In this document: one piece after another, positions 59,956 to 64,000 of the stretch
How positions within the stretch are numbered: the first letter of the stretch is position 1
Layout: every line of letters starts with the position of its first letter
Source of the DNA: Membranipora membranacea
Lineage: Eukaryota; Bryozoa; Gymnolaemata; Cheilostomatida; Membraniporidae
DNA: 64,000 bases
NCBI GenBank assembly: GCA_914767715.1
Contig: OU612067.1
Span: 27,440,162 to 27,504,161 of the forward strand
Reading direction: 5' to 3'
Made by a program: the position numbers and the translations under genes
Notes under the pieces: generated by a model
Seen by the model: only the letters and a program-made list of their open reading frames with translations
Told to the model about the DNA's origin: nothing
Databases searched by the model: none

Positions 59956-62900
59956 CTAAATAAATACTCCTCGCTGTGAGATAACTTTACTGTTTTTATA
60001 GTAAAGAATGTCCATTGGTGCTTTGTTCCTAAGGGCACTTATCATAATATTACTTACATTATTCTGATTTGTGTCAGATATTAGATATGCCCTTATGTTG
60101 GGGTCATAGTCTACGCTGGCAGAATAGCACACTAGCATTGGGCCATTGAGTATCTTGTCAATGATCCATATTTCTGGCTGACCATCATCCAGCACAGATA
60201 AGCAGACTGCCATTCCAACATGGTAGCTACTCCCTTTATAATCCACTGATGTGACAACCCCTCCTTTATGATGATACGATGTTGGCGGAGTTACCAAATC
60301 AACCTGCTTGCTCCAGTGGTGGAATGAGTTGAGCTGGTATCTGGTGGCTACGGTCTTAGGTACATTGATGAAATTACCTGTGGATGGAGCAAAAAGCATC
60401 AGGAGTTAAACAATCTCTGTATAATATTAATGTTTGTTGTGAATGCTGAATGCGCTGATGTTGTGAGTATTGTTATAGAATTATTTAGTGTGAGGATGTA
60501 GCTGTTAGTGGGGGGTTGATTATAATTTTTTTCGTGTTTATGGTTAAATTCTGACTGATTAATATTTTATTAATTATCTATAGCATGCATATAATGATGT
60601 AAAATGATTGTTGGGTCAGAGGTAGTCCAAGCAGGTCCAAGTAGGTCCAAGTTTGGTCCATTTGCCGGTATTTGGAGTTGTTCCCCCTCCACTGGTCCCA
60701 TTGCTGCGACTAACCAATAGAAGAGGACCACCTGGTTTGTAGGCACACTGGATCAAACTGCTTCTAGGTCAGCGGTCAACAATTGTAAAACTGATTCATA
60801 TGATTTCTGCATACACGATCTAACACACAACAATAATATCGTAAGGTTTCTATTTTTCAAATTGGCAACATCATTTGATCATATTTGATAGCAGTACTCA
60901 TAACCAAAGACTCTCTTTACTCACATGATGATGATGCGACTAGTTTAGCCATCTTATGCTTGGCTTCAAATCTGATGCACCAATAATCACTTAGTGGGCC
61001 ATTACGTCGCACCGCCTGTCCATAATGGGTCATGAAATGATGCTTGGGCGTCAGTGTCTCTCCTGGGTATATCTGTAAATAAAAGGACAGCTGTGATGGC
61101 TAATAGGGTTAAGAATATATAAGCTCATGCCAAATAATCAGGTTTGATGACAACTGGGAACATTGTTTATTATAAGGATACAAGAGCTCATTTAGTACAT
61201 CAGTCCTAGATCAAGCATGCGTTTCCCGCCACCACAGGCTCACCAGTAGAAACGGGACAACTGGAATGCTGGCAAATTTACATAAATCCCTCAATGATAA
61301 AACTGATCAACGCACCGATAAAAAGTTCTCATGGTGAACCTGGACAAGCCATTCCAGTACATAGGTTGAAGATTCAGTTGTCACGGGACTGAATATATAT
61401 TCCACAATCTCTCTCAGTTGAAGGTACACTTCCCATTTCTCATCCCCCTTGCCTATCACACTCCCGATCATAAAAGGTAGCAACCTCAGCAAACACCACA
61501 TCTGAGATGATGTCTGTCTGACCTTGACTTCCCCACGCTCCAACAAAATAGCTGAAGGTTTGTTCTTCTTATCATGAAATCTACAAGAACACAAGTCAAT
61601 TCATTTATATACAAACTTAATTTTATATTCAAATTTCACTGATCATTTGGTTTATAAGAAGCTACGATATGATACAGCTACGACGGAGATGGGGGTCCGG
61701 CAATAATTTATTCGTGAACAGATCTGTACAATACAGCCCATAAGCAACTCTGTTTTTTGGACCATTGATTAATCATCTATCGTGTATCAACTACACTTTA
61801 ATTCTTATGTGGTTGGCAGCATATCAGCTGGAGGCAACAATTTTTGATTATATGGCGCTGACAAAAATAAGGTAGCTTTCCTAATATCACTCATTTGTCT
61901 CCGTCGCCTAAACCACATTGATCATAAATGGAGATTCATACCTATCAATTGATCATGTTATTGGGGTTTGAAAGCAAATGGCTTACCCGTAGTCATAAGA
62001 TTTGATGATACCGTTGAGTTCGTTAAGAGAAATGAGCTTGCTACTAATAACATGAGTTAGCAAGAGGGCAACTTCCTTCTTAGCGATGCCTTCGAATATG
62101 TCATGCATGAGATCAGGGCAGAATGACTCCACAGCATTGAAGTATTTCAGTTCATCGAAAACGCAGGGCCCCTTGACTCCATGTTCTGATGATCCTGAGG
62201 GATTGTTAACATCAGTTTGATGATCTTGAGTATTCCTGAGTAAAGACTTGTCCTCCCTTGTAGCATGCTTGGTCTCAGCCTGATGCATCTTGCAGAATCG
62301 ACAGAAGTGGTTGGCAGAAAAGCTACCCATGAAACCTTGACTTTCGTTTGCTGCTAAGTTATCTCCTGGTAAATGAACAATGGTACCATATATTTTCTCT
62401 GGCATTCCTGTTATAACAAGTCCATTTTCCAGTCTCTTCAGGTCTTTGATCAATGGCCGGAGAACTCTAGCATGCCCGAATTCTTTTACATCACTTGAAT
62501 GGGCTATTATAGCTAGGTGTATGGATGATAGACTGCTCCTGTTTGGACAGTTTAATATGGAGAAGTAGTACATGGTGAGCTTGTTGATGCCAGATTTACT
62601 TCCTAGAGGATTTCCAACCTCGATATCGTCATTGTATACTGCTATCTTGAGGGCACAGGGATGGTTTTGGAATAGCTCATTTGTCTGTATGAGAGTCGCC
62701 ACACCTGCTTCATGATCCCTGAATTAACAAAGTACGGTAAATTTAAGAACCCAAAATCAGATGTGATATCAACTGAAGGTAAATCTGACAAAATTTAAAG
62801 CAACCATTGGCTTAACCTGTTTTACGATGCACACAATTACACCTCGTTTGGCAAAGATGTTGGCGTTTCAGGATGGTAAGATATAGAATGTTAATGTTTA

Positions 62901-63254
62901 GCAAAACTCTTAATGAAAAGAGTATTTCTCAGCGTACTTCTGTTGTTTAATCAAAAATGTAAAAAGGTACAAGTTCTTACCGAGTTTGATTGGATACTAC
63001 AGCGTTCCTGAATTCAGGCTTTGAGTACAGCAGTTGAAGGGTTTCCGTCAGAGGCACGTACTGTATTGTTGAAGCAACTGTTTGGGTCCCTGATGACTGA
63101 GAGTCAATTCGCGATCCTACAGCAACTTCATGTGGTCCAACCATTCCCTGAGCTATTAGTGTTTTGATTCTATGGTATTCAGTCTTGTAGTTAACAAAAG
63201 GATCGCCAACAGAGACAAAGATGTTTCTCATTTTGACCGAGAGAGTGTCATCAG
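59956..63254 (-). CDS. Intact multi-exon gene of a widespread, probably transposase-derived family (partial at 5' end)
   Basis: Five minus-strand exons join with matching phases and GT-AG ends: 63254-62981, 62718-61987, 61580-61316, 61072-60925, 60377-59956. Together they give about 610 codons without a stop. Blocks in order: YVPLTETLQLLYSKPEFRN; ALKIAVYNDDIEVGNPLGSK with INKLTMYYFSILNCPNRSS (an acidic D-D-x-E motif in a strand context); IYGTIVHLPGDNLAANES; HFCRFCKMHQAETKH (zinc knuckle-like); FCPDLMHDIFEGIAKKEVAL; MWCLLRLLPFMIG; LTPKHHFMTHYGQAVRRNGP with RFEAKHKMAKL; and the end exon INVPKTVATRYQLNSFHHW. I recognise this order from large uncharacterised families in fish and cnidarians that resemble CACTA/Transposase_21-type proteins; this is from memory. 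The DDIEV, PGDNL and PDLMHD acidic blocks could form an RNase H-like site. It is either a recently active transposon gene or a host gene. The 5' end lies beyond the window or in the exon at 63.93-64.0 kb. Confidence 0.75.
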
Positions 63255-63925
63255 CTAGCAAGAAAAAATGGAAAAAGATAAAAATATAAATTAAGTAAGA
63301 ACAAAACAATGTCATGATCAACTGCATGCAGTTGGCTTATGAACACAAGGTACAGCCAATAATCCTGTCAGTGCTACTCCTGTCATTAGTAGTCATGTTG
63401 GGGCAAGAAAAACCTCAATCTGTGGAGCTTTTCAGTATTTTTATTTATTTGTCATGTTAATGAACGAAAACTCTATTTTGAATATGGTTATAAATTGAAA
63501 TTTACAACCACAATATGGTGTTACCGTTTTACTAGCCTAAATTAATCAAATACAAGCCTAATCTTATATTCACTATATTCTGATGCTTCGAATGAGTTGT
63601 CCGCTCACGAATCAAATGAAGAATGCTTACGATTTCTATTATGATAAAACTTAAAAAAAGAACTGCCGCCAGTCTTTTTCACTAACCATTCATCTACGCC
63701 ATCATATGCTACCAAAGCTAATCAACACGATTCCTGAATTTGAATGACGATGCTACCGGAAGTAAACCTAAATGCTGTTCCCATGTATAGATTAACCCTA
63801 AAATCGACATGGTCAATGTCACTTTCATTAAAACTGTTCCTAGAAGCAATTAAACTATGACAAAAACAATTCGGGGTCATCCACATTAGTTTTTAGCTTA
63901 GGAATGGATGAAATAGAGAATATTA

Positions 63926-64000
63926 ACCAGCCTTTCACTAGCTCCTCAGATCTTCGGCGAACATCCTCCAAAATGGTGTTCATCAGCTCCGAAGTTGCTT
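63926..64000 (-). CDS. Probable upstream exon of the 60-63 kb gene
   Basis: The frame running in from the right edge reads ATSELMNTILEDVRRRSEEL, an amphipathic segment like those ahead of the conserved part of this family. A donor is possible at GGCTG/GTTAAT or CTA/GTGAAA, but neither gives the phase exon 63254-62981 requires, so a small exon may be missing between them. Confidence 0.45.

Overview
The window is animal (metazoan) nuclear DNA: AT-rich, with spliceosomal introns (clear GT-AG junctions in consistent phases) and a dense layer of transposable-element relics. The transposon families seen (Harbinger, hAT, Mutator-like, a CR1/L2-like retroposon, tRNA-derived SINEs and several poorly named DDE-type families) are those usual in invertebrate genomes. 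I cannot fix the phylum from sequence alone. There are no prokaryotic operons, CRISPR arrays or rRNA genes.

Layout. 0-11 kb: decayed mobile-element coding sequence (a HARBI1-like exon, a repeat-family exon, a probable LTR, a SWIM zinc-finger gene piece, a broken Mutator-like transposase, and the broken 3' half of another multi-exon gene). 11.1-18.4 kb: an eight-exon ankyrin-repeat gene on the minus strand. Its splice phases agree at six of seven junctions, but exon 3 carries a stop codon and the exon 3/4 junction does not fit. A hAT-type miniature element with a perfect 8-bp target duplication sits in one of its introns. 21.0-28.2 kb: the most interesting locus, two complete two-exon paralogues in divergent orientation. 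Each encodes a signal peptide, a short propeptide ending in RVKR, and a cationic, cysteine-free, Pro-then-Gly-rich mature peptide. The design resembles insect attacin/diptericin-type antimicrobial precursors. Their TATA elements are conserved in sequence and in distance to the ATG. Between them lie a large inverted repeat, a composite hAT-type miniature element and a SINE. 30.3-32.0 kb: a five-exon gene for an unrecognised small secreted protein with six cysteines, immediately downstream of a 78-bp near-perfect palindrome.

33-58 kb is again mobile-element country: a SAP-domain fragment, transposase relics, three or more terminal-inverted-repeat elements with recognisable target sites, a hAT transposase whose N-terminal BED exon (46.9 kb) and C-terminal dimerisation segment (53.3 kb) are 6 kb apart, a 5'-truncated non-LTR reverse transcriptase, and a tRNA-derived SINE. 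A three-exon gene 3' end at 48.7-49.6 kb is intact but unrecognised. 60-64 kb: a minus-strand gene with five contiguous in-phase exons (about 610 codons, no stops) of a widespread multi-copy metazoan family that is probably transposase-derived. It runs off the right edge.

Only the two Gly-rich peptide genes, the six-cysteine gene, the 48.7-49.6 kb gene end and the 60-64 kb gene look intact. The rest is mostly fossil. All homology statements rest on recognised motifs and memory, not on searches.
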